Assembly (NCBI GenBank): GCA_964015035.1
Contig: CAXHCA010000012.1
Location: 14,116-78,115, forward strand
Direction of reading: 5' to 3'
DNA length: 64,000 nt
From: BQJU01 sp964015035
Lineage (GTDB): Bacteria; Bacteroidota; Bacteroidia; Chitinophagales; Saprospiraceae
The notes beneath the pieces were generated by a model, which did no database searches, had not been told where the DNA came from, and saw only the letters and a list, made by a program, of their open reading frames with translations. The translations under genes and the position numbers were made by a program. This document shows positions 18,212 through 28,800 of this stretch, in pieces. Numbering within the stretch: position 1 is the first letter of the stretch; every line of letters starts with the position of its first letter.

Positions 18212-19852
18212 TCAAGGCTGATCATGCACCAGCCTAATGGTCATGACTGGTGAGTCATCCGATAGAAGTGATAAATGGTAAACTCCCGATTTATAGGCGC
18301 GAAAATCGATGGACTGGTCTGGTTTAGAAAGTGAGTCTTTTGCTAGGAGGATGCCAGCCTCATCATAGAGTATATAGCTTTTGGTGCCGAATCCAGGAGG
18401 GTAGGGGATTTTATAAAAATTCCCTATCGGACGACCTTCCATCTTCATTCTTGAATTCCATTTGTCTGAGAATGGATATTTAAGGGCTGGGTGCTCCTCC
18501 GAAAGGCCTTCCAATGCTCCAATATCAAATGATTCTCCAACAGGCCTGGGAGCAAAATTAAAGTCATGTTTCAGCCATGGTATTTGGGTTCCTGCATCGA
18601 GTGCTGACGCCTCCTCCTGAAGTCTATAATCCTCCTTTTTATCATCAATAAAGGGCGACGTTTCGGCTTCCCGTAAGGCTAGATTATTACTGATTGTCCA
18701 TTTATCGGTTGGATTTCTGATGGCTTCCCGGTCTTGGTCGGAGAGGATGATTAGATTGTTGAGGACCAGATTGTCTGTGGTGAGCTCAGCATTGAGCCAA
18801 ATTCCAACTTCTTCCGGTCGGACAATGGTATTGTTGATGATTTGGTAAGTAGCCCCTTTCCATGCTCCTTTGTCATTGTGGTAAATAGCCGCTTCTCCAT
18901 TGTCAATCAGTAGGTTATTGAATAACCGATTGTCCCCTCGGCCAAAGAAGGAAATACCTGCACCGGGACCTTCCTGCACGATATTATTGAAAAAATCACC
19001 AGTGGTGCCTGCACCGATTTGAACGCCATGGTTTTGCCATTGCTTGTCATCGAGGCCGTAATTAAAAATATGGTTGTTGTACAATTTTACGTCATGGGTA
19101 CTGGACCCCACTTGTAGCCCGTCCCAATGGGTGTTTTTAATTTGATTATTGTAAATGCGAACCCCTCTTATTTCATGGGAATACAAGAGTGAATCGCTAT
19201 CACACTGGAATGTTCGGGTAGGAAACCAGGAGTAGCCCACATAAAAAGCTTCTCCACCTGTTTCATAAATATAATTGTCATGGAAATTTAGATGCTCCAT
19301 AATAAAAAATCGCAGGTCACGACGGGTACAATTGGGGTCGGTTTTTGCCATAATGCCGGCAAAACCAACATCGTGGATTTTAATATGATCCACTTCCGCA
19401 AAGGAACTGAATTCTCCGATCCAGACACCCTGACTATTGGTGCCAGCAATTTCAATTCCATATTGTTGGTCTCCGCCAGTTCCGGTCAAGTGGAAATGCA
19501 CACAATTGGAGAAAGAAATGCCATAGTCCTTCTTGGTATTGACCACTACAGGGCCTTGATCATTCAGAATGACGATTGGTTTTTCTGGACTACCGGTTAA
19601 ATTGTGAAAACTCAAGGCGTCCCGCTGCCCCGGAGCCAGCCAGATGGTATCTCCGGGTAAGATTTTCATCGAAAGACCATCAACTTTATTCAGGTCTGAC
19701 GGAATGGGATAGCTTTTTTGACTTAGCAAGGTAAATGAAGAAAGAAGGCTTATAATGGCAACATTTATTAGGCCTAAAATTGGGTTAGTTGGCTCAAAAA
19801 AGCAGTGCGTATAGCTGCTCACGGAGAGGCTATTAAAAATGAGTTTAAACAT
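18212..19852 (-). CDS. Secreted right-handed parallel beta-helix protein, candidate polysaccharide lyase
   Basis: 546 residues. About residues 90-440 form a parallel beta-helix with the typical N-N-x-I repeats (VRIYNNQIKNT, VKLYNNHIFNY, DNRLFNNLLIDN, YQIINNTIV, NLVLNNLII), as in pectate lyases, PL6 and many unclassified lyases. The last 60 residues resemble a degenerate T9SS sorting domain (YILYDEAG...SGVYHLSLL...VMTIRLV). The annotated start at 19852 gives an unusual N-terminus of about 40 residues before a second hydrophobic stretch; a later start is possible. Located between the FKBP lipoprotein and the CE7 esterase. No certain catalytic residues identified; lyase function is inference from fold and from the presence of GH88 and GH105. 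Confidence 0.75.
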   Translation of the reverse strand: MFKLIFNSLSVSSYTHCFFEPTNPILGLINVAIISLLSSFTLLSQKSYPIPSDLNKVDGLSMKILPGDTIWLAPGQRDALSFHNLTGSPEKPIVILNDQGPVVVNTKKDYGISFSNCVHFHLTGTGGDQQYGIEIAGTNSQGVWIGEFSSFAEVDHIKIHDVGFAGIMAKTDPNCTRRDLRFFIMEHLNFHDNYIYETGGEAFYVGYSWFPTRTFQCDSDSLLYSHEIRGVRIYNNQIKNTHWDGLQVGSSTHDVKLYNNHIFNYGLDDKQWQNHGVQIGAGTTGDFFNNIVQEGPGAGISFFGRGDNRLFNNLLIDNGEAAIYHNDKGAWKGATYQIINNTIVRPEEVGIWLNAELTTDNLVLNNLIILSDQDREAIRNPTDKWTISNNLALREAETSPFIDDKKEDYRLQEEASALDAGTQIPWLKHDFNFAPRPVGESFDIGALEGLSEEHPALKYPFSDKWNSRMKMEGRPIGNFYKIPYPPGFGTKSYILYDEAGILLAKDSLSKPDQSIDFRAYKSGVYHLSLLSDDSPVMTIRLVHDQP

Positions 19853-19864
19853 TGCAAATTTTTA

Positions 19865-20788
19865 TTAGTGAATACTTTCTAATTCAAGGTCGATGACCAG
19901 AACCTCATTGGGTCTTACACCGTAGGCCCCAGACCCTCCAAAGGCACATCCCGAAGGAAAAAAGAAGCGGCCTTTACCTCCGACTGATAATAAACAAATG
20001 CTTTCTTGCCAACAGGGGAGTACATTGCTGTTGCCAATCACAAATGACTTTCCATCATCGCCGGATTGGCCTAGATCTCCAGCCAATTGGGTCCCATCTG
20101 TGTATTGAATGGAATAATTAAAATGAACAGAATCTCCCGCTACCGGCTTTTGTCCGGTACCTTTGTTTTCGAGGTAGTAGCCGATTCCAGACTTTGTAAT
20201 TTTATAGGGTATATTTTGTTCTTCCAAAATCTCTTTGATGGCTAGCCTGTCTTTTTCTAGTTGTTCACTGGCCTCTTCTTGTAGCACATTCTTCCTGTTG
20301 GCAAGTTGCCTTTCCTGCCATTTTTTATATTCTTGATAGGGGAGAATACTAATAACTTTCGCAGCAATTTCTACTTCCTCTTCAAAGATGAGACTGTGTG
20401 GTAAGGCACTTGCAAAACTTGTATTGATCAATTCTTTGGCCATCAATTGAACCAGTGCACTGTCTCCTAAACCCATTTGGTAGAAAATCTCTTCTAAAGG
20501 GTTGTCAACACCAATCTTCATTTTATAGGAGTCGTATCGTAGTGGAAGCAAGGTATTTAAAGCTGAAGTGCTGAATAGGAGAGAGTCGTCATTGGTGGTC
20601 TTTGCGGAAAGATCAATCATCAGGTATTCTCCATCGTTTGCGTGGACCGCACCTTTCTTACTGTATATTTTGTATTTAACTCCGGATTCAATTGTCGTAA
20701 AGCCTTCATCACAGGCTGATGTTAAGGCAAGAAGACTCAAGATCAGAAAACCTATATTATTGAATTTTTCTCTCATCTCCGTGCTCAT
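19865..20788 (-). CDS. FKBP-type peptidyl-prolyl isomerase, two-domain lipoprotein
   Basis: 307 residues with lipobox Cys26 (ALTSAC). The C-terminal half (about 205-307) is a clear FKBP domain (GDSVHFNYSIQYTDGT, PCWQES, FFPSGCAFG); the N-terminal half looks like a second, diverged FKBP domain, with a charged coiled linker near 160-195. The FKBP active-site aromatics are only partly preserved, so it may be a chaperone rather than an isomerase. The start overlaps the FG-GAP gene by 32 bases (or 20 if the internal Met5 is used). It probably helps fold or assemble the secreted proteins of this operon. Confidence 0.85.
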   Translation of the reverse strand: MSTEMREKFNNIGFLILSLLALTSACDEGFTTIESGVKYKIYSKKGAVHANDGEYLMIDLSAKTTNDDSLLFSTSALNTLLPLRYDSYKMKIGVDNPLEEIFYQMGLGDSALVQLMAKELINTSFASALPHSLIFEEEVEIAAKVISILPYQEYKKWQERQLANRKNVLQEEASEQLEKDRLAIKEILEEQNIPYKITKSGIGYYLENKGTGQKPVAGDSVHFNYSIQYTDGTQLAGDLGQSGDDGKSFVIGNSNVLPCWQESICLLSVGGKGRFFFPSGCAFGGSGAYGVRPNEVLVIDLELESIH

Positions 20789-23700
20789 TTTTTATAGTGA
20801 TTCCTGAAATAAATTCTTTAGGATAAGTGAAAAAACCGGCTCCCTGTGACAAATACCCACCGGAGTGATTGACCTCTACTCTTCTGTTGCTCCCGTTCTT
20901 AAAGTGCAACGTTACCAGACAATCATCTGCCTTCACCTTTTGAATATTATCTTTAGCAAAGTCAAAAATCTTTAACGCATCATTATTTTGAGTTGCAATG
21001 ATTTCTAATCCTTGCTTTCTGACCATTCCGACTAGTGCCTTGCCATCTCCTGGCACATAAAAACCAGTCATCTTTTCTACTTTAAAATGACCATCTCCCT
21101 GGCCGAGTAATACCAAGCCGTTTGTGGCATCATAGTTGCCTTCACTGATGGCTGAAGTATAAGCGTTCCCAATTAAAATGAGGTCGAGGTAGGCATCTTC
21201 ATTCAGGTCAAGGGCTAGTGTGCCATAGATCGGGGCCATTTGGGCTTGGATGGGGAGTGCTATGGTGGTGAAATGGCCTTGATCATTTCTCAATAAAATG
21301 CTTTCAAAGGTAGTCGCTCGCTTGCGATAGACCTTTGTTTGCTGGTCGGGTTTGACAAATTCGTTAATTCCAGCCAGGGCATACTCTCGATAGGTGAAAA
21401 AGTCCTTTTTTAGACTACTGACCCGGGTGACTAATTCATCTCGATCATGAACCGGATATTGCTCCTCATCCTCAAAGCAAAAGATCACCGGATCGATAGA
21501 TCCATTTTGGTCGATATCGGCGGCTAGGAGAGTCGCTGGCTTTTCCGGAGAGGCTTGATAACGGGTGTTGAGGCCAAGGTTTCCGATAATGTAGTCCATG
21601 TCTCCATCGTTGTCAAAATCCCCTGGCAGAATACTATTCCACCAACCAACGTGCGCATCCAGCTGATAGTCCGCAGTTTGATCAATCAACGTTCCTTGCT
21701 GGTTTTTAAACAATTTGATGGACATCCATTCTCCTGTAACCAGTAAATCTAGCCAGCCATCCTGATCAATATCTGTCCAAACTGCGGCCTTCACCAAACC
21801 TAAATCCCGTAAACCAGATACTTGATTCGAAATATTTTGAAACCGACCGTTGACATTTTTTAATAGGTAGCTCGGACCAGGTAAAGGATAATTATCGGGA
21901 ACTACCCAACCGCCTACAAATAGGTCGGGAAACCCATCTTTATCATAATCTGCGCTGCTCACCACACTTGTACTGGTGTTGATGCCGGCAGGGATAACAT
22001 TATTGGTTAACTGAAATTGACCTGTTCCATTATTTTCATAGAGCCGGTCTGAATAGTCCATTGATCCCGCAAAGCTTTCACTGCCACCACTGGCAACATA
22101 GCAATCGAGATCACCATCTTGATCAAAATCTAAAAGGCCTAATCCCAAATCTTCAAAGGGAAAAGGTTTGCTGATATCTTGTTTCGACAATGTCTCTTTG
22201 TTACTGAGAAATAGGGTTGTGTTCTGCTTTTTGGAGCCCCCGATGATTAGGTCATCCGAGCCATCTCCATTTAGGTCCCCACAAGCTAGGGCCGGTCCTC
22301 CTCGTGATAGAAGATGAGGCAAAAGAGGATTGCTTTTAAAGTCGATAAAATAGTTCTCTTTGTGGCTGTAGGTGCTTAGGGGAGCCTGCGAATTCTCTGT
22401 GAAAAGTTTGTTGACCTGTTGAAGTGGTCTTTTTACAAACTGTGTTGCCTTATGATCAATTTCTATCGTTCGATTGACGGTAATATTAGTCAGTTTTTTG
22501 CTTTGTCCATCGGGCCATTGAATGACCAGAGAATCGATTTTATCATGTAGCCCCAGGCCAAAGTGTAGCTCATTTTCCACCGATGATTGATACCCTCGGT
22601 ATGGGCTGAATTCTGCAAATTGTTGTTTTTTATTGCCATAATACAGCATTACTTTTGCCGATTGTGCAGGCCAATTGCCTTGTAGTAGCCGGACCCTTAG
22701 AAAATGGTTGTCCGGATGCATTTGGTTGGTATTATTGCGATATACAAATGCGGGGTCGTCTACGTTATTGATAACCAGATCCAGATCGCCATCCAGATCT
22801 AGGTCAGTATATACGGCTCCATTTGAAAAGGATTTCTGGTGGATGCCCCATGCCTGATTACTATTGGTGAAAGTCAGGTCACCATTGTTTCGAAAACAAT
22901 AGTTGACGATGCGATTCTCATTGAGGTCTTCTACGACTTTTAAAAACTTGGCCCTTTGTTTTTTTGCAAATGCCTCCATCGCTTTTTCGTCGCCCATGGG
23001 AAAGCTTCCAAAGTTCATGGTTAGCAGGATATCCATATTGCTAACCTCTTTTTTATAGCCATTGGTCACAAACAGATCCCGGAAACCGTCATTGTCAAAA
23101 TCAGCCAGTAGAGGCGCCCAACTCCAATCCGTTGCTGCAATCCCACTCAGCCGACCGATCTCAGAAAAAAAACCTTGACCATTATTCAGTTGCAACATAT
23201 TGCGAACATGAGCGGGGTAGTATCCTTCCTTGATACGCAAATTTACCTTCTCATAGCTAAAGGCTCCGATTAAGGTCTTGTGGCGTTCATTCTTTTCCGG
23301 TAACATGTCGAGCACCATTAGATCGGTGAGTCCATCATTGTTGATATCGGCCGCGTCACAACCCATTGAGAAATAACTGGTATGCTTTAGGTATTTTGCG
23401 AGTTGGTCTTCAAAGCCGCCATGACCATTATTGACATACAAAACATCATCATCCAGATAGTCATTGGCCACAAAAATGTCTGGATAATTGTCTTGATTTA
23501 CATCTAGTATGGACACACCAAGGCCGTAGCCTTCTACCAAAATACCGGCCTCTTTGGTAACCTCAGTAAAGGTTCCATCACCATTGTTCTGATAGAGCTT
23601 GTCAGCGCCGGGGCCACTACCATCCACTATCTTGGGATAGAGTCTTTCTTTGGCCCATTTGACATTGCCAAAATTCAGTAAATACAGATCGAGATCACCA

Positions 23701-24230
23701 TCGACGTCATAGTCAAAGAAGGCGCTTTGTGTGGTAAGTGCGGTATCATTGATACCATAAGCAGCACCTTGTTCGGTAAAAGTTTGATTTCCATTGTTGA
23801 TGAAGAGCAGGTTAGAAGTGTCGTCTACTTTATCGTTTCCTGCTACCGATAGGTATAGGTCCTGCCAGCCATCATTATTTAAGTCTACAACTGCAATTCC
23901 GGCTATCCAAACAGTGGTGGTAAGGCCTGCTTCTTCGGTAATGTCTTTGAATTTGAAATTTCCTTGATTGAGGTAAAGTCTGGAGGAGACGCGATTGCCT
24001 CCTAGGAAAATATCTTGCAAGCCATCGTTGTTGATGTCAATGATCCCTACACCCCCCCCATTAAAAAAGTATTCATAGTCATATAGGTTGTAGTGCTCAT
24101 CTTCATGGAGGAGGTTGGCAAATTCAATTCCGCTTTCACTGGCAGGGACCAATTCAAAAAGGGTTGCTTCTTCCTTTTGACATGAAAAGAGGAAACAAAA
24201 AAAGAGCCATATGCCAGGAGTAATTTTCAA
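20757..24230 (-). CDS. Giant FG-GAP/VCBS and ASPIC/UnbV surface lipoprotein (CRTAC1-like)
   Basis: 1157 residues with lipobox Cys17 (LFSCQKEE). Two sets of FG-GAP/VCBS repeats, each with DxNxDGxxD calcium loops (DINNDGLQD, DLNNDGWQD, DADGDLD-like), flank an ASPIC/UnbV segment at about 545-605 (QWPDGQSKKL, Y-G-NKKQ). Such proteins are frequent directly downstream of SusD in Saprospiria and other Bacteroidota, but their role is not established; a surface glycan-binding or cargo-presenting propeller is plausible. It follows susD by 79 bases across a perfect hairpin and overlaps the FKBP gene. Confidence 0.85.
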   Translation of the reverse strand: MKITPGIWLFFCFLFSCQKEEATLFELVPASESGIEFANLLHEDEHYNLYDYEYFFNGGGVGIIDINNDGLQDIFLGGNRVSSRLYLNQGNFKFKDITEEAGLTTTVWIAGIAVVDLNNDGWQDLYLSVAGNDKVDDTSNLLFINNGNQTFTEQGAAYGINDTALTTQSAFFDYDVDGDLDLYLLNFGNVKWAKERLYPKIVDGSGPGADKLYQNNGDGTFTEVTKEAGILVEGYGLGVSILDVNQDNYPDIFVANDYLDDDVLYVNNGHGGFEDQLAKYLKHTSYFSMGCDAADINNDGLTDLMVLDMLPEKNERHKTLIGAFSYEKVNLRIKEGYYPAHVRNMLQLNNGQGFFSEIGRLSGIAATDWSWAPLLADFDNDGFRDLFVTNGYKKEVSNMDILLTMNFGSFPMGDEKAMEAFAKKQRAKFLKVVEDLNENRIVNYCFRNNGDLTFTNSNQAWGIHQKSFSNGAVYTDLDLDGDLDLVINNVDDPAFVYRNNTNQMHPDNHFLRVRLLQGNWPAQSAKVMLYYGNKKQQFAEFSPYRGYQSSVENELHFGLGLHDKIDSLVIQWPDGQSKKLTNITVNRTIEIDHKATQFVKRPLQQVNKLFTENSQAPLSTYSHKENYFIDFKSNPLLPHLLSRGGPALACGDLNGDGSDDLIIGGSKKQNTTLFLSNKETLSKQDISKPFPFEDLGLGLLDFDQDGDLDCYVASGGSESFAGSMDYSDRLYENNGTGQFQLTNNVIPAGINTSTSVVSSADYDKDGFPDLFVGGWVVPDNYPLPGPSYLLKNVNGRFQNISNQVSGLRDLGLVKAAVWTDIDQDGWLDLLVTGEWMSIKLFKNQQGTLIDQTADYQLDAHVGWWNSILPGDFDNDGDMDYIIGNLGLNTRYQASPEKPATLLAADIDQNGSIDPVIFCFEDEEQYPVHDRDELVTRVSSLKKDFFTYREYALAGINEFVKPDQQTKVYRKRATTFESILLRNDQGHFTTIALPIQAQMAPIYGTLALDLNEDAYLDLILIGNAYTSAISEGNYDATNGLVLLGQGDGHFKVEKMTGFYVPGDGKALVGMVRKQGLEIIATQNNDALKIFDFAKDNIQKVKADDCLVTLHFKNGSNRRVEVNHSGGYLSQGAGFFTYPKEFISGITIKNEHGDERKIQ

Positions 24231-24253
24231 ACCGCAGGTGGTTAAGGAGGAAA

Positions 24254-24285
24254 GAAGTAGACTGTTCGCATGAGCAGTCTACTTC
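24254..24285 (-). terminator. Stem-loop between susD and the FG-GAP lipoprotein gene
   Basis: A perfect 11-bp stem (24254-24264 with 24275-24285) with a 10-base loop, followed in the minus direction by CTTTCCTCC. It sits in the 79-base gap after susD, a position where an attenuator would lower downstream expression relative to susCD. Confidence 0.6.
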
Positions 24286-24309
24286 CATTCTAGGTTTATA
24301 AAGCCAAAT

Positions 24310-25800
24310 TTAGTTATAAGCAGGATTCTGCGTCAATTTCGGATTTCTGATAATTTCATCTGTAGGTATTGGGAAGTACAAATGATCATCTGTAGGAGAT
24401 TCGGTGATTTCCTTGAGATATTCCTTGTCCCAACGGAATAAATCTACCCACCTGATGACATCCTCAAAGACAAATTCACGCCGTTTTTCTTCCCTAATGG
24501 CTTGCCGCAAATCCTCCTGAGTCGTAAAATCATTAGGATCTAGTGGAGGGATACCAGTCGTACCAACAGGAACATTGGCATACCAGCCATTGACCCAGGT
24601 AGCATCCTCCGCTCGTGCTCTGAGCATATTGAGGATGGAGATGACTTCCTCTTTGTTAGAGGCAAAATTAATTTCATTTAGGCATTCCGCTTTATTCAAT
24701 AACAATTCGGATAGGCGGATGATGGCAAAGTTTGTTTGCTCAATTCCTCCATCTTCAAACCTTCTTGGTGGAATATATTTATTGGGTTGTGCTTGCGCTG
24801 CCCAGGGATGAGGGTTGTAAGCCAAATCAAAACGTACATCTTTACCCTGGGTAACCCCTATTGAATCTGGCTTTTCGAAAATATTGAGGGCGGTCTCCGA
24901 CCACTCAAAATCAAAACCAAAGAACCATCCGTATTGGCCGGAGCCAAAAAATCCAGGGGAGTAATCATTTTGTTGTTCAAAAATGGACTCACTGGAATTC
25001 ATAGGTTCCTGGAAAATCTTCCGCCATTGAGTTGTAAATGGATAAAGTCCACTATTGATTATTTCTTCTGATAGATTCAGAGCGGTTTGCCAGTCATTCT
25101 CTTGTAATGCCAATCTGGCCAGGTAGGCTTTGGCAGCCCATTTACTGGCTCGGCCTTTCACTTGGTTGGTCACCTGATCAGTAGAGTAGCTTCCAATCAT
25201 ATCAGGGAGGTCTTTTGCCGCAATTTCTAGGTCCTCCTTGATTTGGGCCACCACTTCTTCTTTAGGAGATTTCGCCACTAAAGCATCTTCAATTGACTGT
25301 GGGAATTCGGTAATGAGTGGCACATCGCCCCAGGCAACAGTCAAATAATAGTAGCTGACCGCTCTGATAAAATGCCCTTCAGCCAGAATTTCATCTCTTC
25401 TCCCTTGATTGGGTTTGAATTCTTCTGAGTTGAGCTTGCTGACTTCATCAAGCATAAAATTGACATTAGCAATGGTTTCGTACAATGTTCCCCATTGCCG
25501 TAGTGGTGCCAGGGTAGCGTTTAGCTCAGAGCCTCTTTGCTTGAAGGCATAGAAGGCACCAGATGGTTGTTTGATATCATCCGTACTGGTCAGTATTGGC
25601 GTGATAATCATTGAGTAACAATACTCATTAAAAAATCGATTATAGATTCCGGTTAGTCCAATTTCTGCAGAAGAGGCATCTGTGTAGAACGTTTCTGCGT
25701 TGATTTGTGAGACCGGTTCTTCGTTCAGGAAATCCTGGCAAGACCAGCTGCTGGTCATTAGGATGCCCAATACTATTATTAATTTATATTTCATTGTCAA
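24310..25800 (-). CDS. susD: SusD/RagB-family outer-membrane glycan-binding lipoprotein
   Basis: 496 residues with lipobox Cys21 (SSWSCQDFL). The N-terminal segment (FLNEEPVSQINAETFYTD...LTGIYNRFF) and the C-terminal region (RLSELLLNKAECLNE, REEKRREFVFEDVIRWVDLFRW, FPIPTDEIIRNPKLTQNPAY) are classic SusD/RagB features with TPR-like helices. It caps the SusC channel at the cell surface and binds the oligosaccharide. It lies 17 bases downstream of susC, so the pair is one transcriptional unit. Confidence 0.95.
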   Translation of the reverse strand: MTMKYKLIIVLGILMTSSWSCQDFLNEEPVSQINAETFYTDASSAEIGLTGIYNRFFNEYCYSMIITPILTSTDDIKQPSGAFYAFKQRGSELNATLAPLRQWGTLYETIANVNFMLDEVSKLNSEEFKPNQGRRDEILAEGHFIRAVSYYYLTVAWGDVPLITEFPQSIEDALVAKSPKEEVVAQIKEDLEIAAKDLPDMIGSYSTDQVTNQVKGRASKWAAKAYLARLALQENDWQTALNLSEEIINSGLYPFTTQWRKIFQEPMNSSESIFEQQNDYSPGFFGSGQYGWFFGFDFEWSETALNIFEKPDSIGVTQGKDVRFDLAYNPHPWAAQAQPNKYIPPRRFEDGGIEQTNFAIIRLSELLLNKAECLNEINFASNKEEVISILNMLRARAEDATWVNGWYANVPVGTTGIPPLDPNDFTTQEDLRQAIREEKRREFVFEDVIRWVDLFRWDKEYLKEITESPTDDHLYFPIPTDEIIRNPKLTQNPAYN

Positions 25801-25817
25801 AACTTTTTTCTATTCTT

Positions 25818-28800
25818 CTAAAATGAGAGGCTAATGCCAAAAATGAAGGATTTTGCCTGAGGGTACGTTCCATTGTCATAACCTCTTCTCAAACCACTGT
25901 TGGTACCGGCGTTGACTCCGGTAAAGTGATCGACTTCTGGATCAAATCCCGTGTATTTGGTGAAGGTCAGTAAGTTATTGGTTGACAAATAGATTCTTGC
26001 TCGATTAAAGCCCCAGCGTTGAATGATCTTTTTATCCAGATTGTAACCAATAGTCAAGGTTTTCAAACGTAGATAAGAGCCATCTTCTAACCAACCGGTA
26101 TGAGCCAGGTTAAAGCTATTGTTTGATTGATCAAAATTGGCCTTGGGATATTCCGTAACATCACCGGGTTGTTGCCAACGGTTGTCAAAAGCCTCCTGAG
26201 TACTATTGGCACTTAGAATATTACGACCTCCAAAGTTTAATAGTTCCAGATATCTTCTGGTTAGGTTATAAATCTTGTTGCCGTAAGAATACTGTAGGAA
26301 TACAGTGAGGTCAAAGTTTTTGTAGGAAATATAATTGTTGATTCCTCCAAAGAAATCGGGGAACGGACTTCCCGCTACTACCAGGTCTTGATCATTGATG
26401 ATTTCATCTCCATTTTGATCAACCAAGATGACGGTTCCTGTATTAGGATCTACCAATCTTTCCCGCTCGTATAAGTAAAACGAGACTTCTTCACCCACTC
26501 TGGCAAGGCTAAAACCAGTGTTGTTATTTCCTACCAATACATCTTCATCATCAAGTAATTCCAGGATTTTGTTTGAGTTGGTGGCTATGTTGAAATTGGT
26601 ATTCCAATAAAACCCTTTTTTGTCTACATTCACACTATTGATACTCAACTCGAAACCACGGTTTTCAAGTTTGCCCACATTGTCAATGATACTGGAAAAT
26701 CCACTTTGTAAGGGTAAAGGTACGGTAAACAGCAGCTTGTCTGTAGTCTTGATATAATAATCAGCGGTGATCCGAATCCGGTCATTGTACAGAGAGGCAT
26801 CAACCCCCAGGTCAAACTGGGTTGTTTCTTCCCAGCTCAGATCATCACTTGCTAAGCTGGCAAAGGTGGCACCGGTCACGTTGTTGTAGTTATTACCGAA
26901 GTTAGTTCCTCCTCCCAAGTTCAGCAAGGCGTACGAAGCATAATTGCCAATAGATTGATTCCCGGTTACTCCGTAGCTGGCTCTGATTTTAAGGTCTGAA
27001 AGTGTCGTTAAATTTTCCATAAAGGGCTCCTGAGAAATTCTCCATCCGATTGCACCTGAAGGGAAAAAACCATATTGGTTATCCTTTCCAAAGCGAGATG
27101 ATCCATCATAGCGAGCATTAAAATTGAAAAAGTAACGATCATTAATATTGTAATTGAGTCGGGCGAAGTAGGAGGCCAGACTCCAGGCCTGTTTTTCAGA
27201 GGTTACCACATCAAAGTCGGTTCCTGCATTGAAAGTTGGAATGGCATCAGATTCTAAACCGGCTACCAAGACGAAACTGCGTTCGAAAACGGACCGTTGG
27301 AAGCTTGTTCCCAACAAAGCAGTAAGGCTGGAATTTTCTCCGATTCCGGTAACGTAATTCAGGTAGTTATCAAAAGTCCATAAAAGCAGGTCGAAGGTCC
27401 TTCTAGATGTTTGTCCTTCTCCATCGGAAAGACCCTCGATCTGATTTGGATTTGGTGGATTAAACCACTCTTCATTTTCGCTCCTGATATCCGCACTGTA
27501 ACGGCTGGTCAATTTGAGTTTTTCACTAAACTGCAAATTGGCAAAGAATGATGGCATCGTTCTCCGAACGTTGTTGTTGATCTTGATATCCGTTGCCTGG
27601 CGTACAGGATTGCCATAGGAGGCTTGTAGTGTATCAATGGAATAGTATCCGTTAGGTGCAAATACGGGTTGTGCAGGGCTTTTAACCAAAGCCGTACTCA
27701 GCGCTGGTGTCCCGTAGATATGATTGAAGTTACTGGCATCTCCACTATCAGGGCCACCGTCATTTTTTACCCGATCCTGGTCGGTATAGCTGGTAAAGAG
27801 ATTGACGCCTACATTGAGAACATCATTGAGCTTGTGGTCAATATTGGCCCGAAGGCTGTATCGTTGAAACTTGGTGTTGATAATCGTTCCTTCCTGATTG
27901 AGGTATCCTCCACTGATCATATAGCCAGTCTTGGCCGTTCCTCCACGCGCCGAAAGGTTGGCATTATAGATTCCAGCCGTTCTGAAAATTTGATCTTGCC
28001 AATCGGTATCATAGGTTGGATTACTGATGAAACTTTCCGTGAATGCAGGAGGTAAGTCAATCTGTGCCAACCCTTCGTTGGATAAAACAGCATAGTCAGA
28101 AGCACCAAGAAGTTCATAGCGAGAAGTCACCTGAGAAACACCAGTATAGGCGTCAAAAGAAATTTCGGATACTCCTTCTGTTCCGCGTTTGGTGGTAATC
28201 AGTACTACACCATTTGAAGCGCGAGCTCCGTAGATGGCGGTAGCTGCTGCATCTTTCAGGATTTGAATTGATTCTATATCGGCAGGATTGATTTGGCTGA
28301 TGCCGTTGACTCTTGCTTCACCAACATTGACATTACTGGTTTGGGCATTATCCAATGGAATCCCGTCAATGACAAACAGCGGATCATTTCCGGAGCCGAT
28401 AGAAGATGTTCCGCGAATCCGCATGGTGATTCCTCCACCGGGCTCCCCCGTGTTATTGATCACCACTACACCAGGAGCTCTACCCTGAATGGATTGGTCC
28501 AAACCAACCACAGGCATTTCCTTGATTTCTTTGGAACTTATGGTGCTAATGGCACTTGTCAGTTCTCTTTTGTTTTGAGAACCGTATCCCACTACTACAA
28601 CTTCATCAAGGGAAGCAGCATCCACTTCCATAATGACATCAATGGTCGATTTTTGCGCAATGTCCACCTCTTGAGGCTTGTATCCCAAATAGGAAAATAC
28701 TAGAGTTTGATCGCCATCGGCTGCATTGATGGTGTATTTGCCATCCAGGTCCGTAACCGTACCGGTCGTAGTCCCTTTTACAATGATATTTACCCCGATT

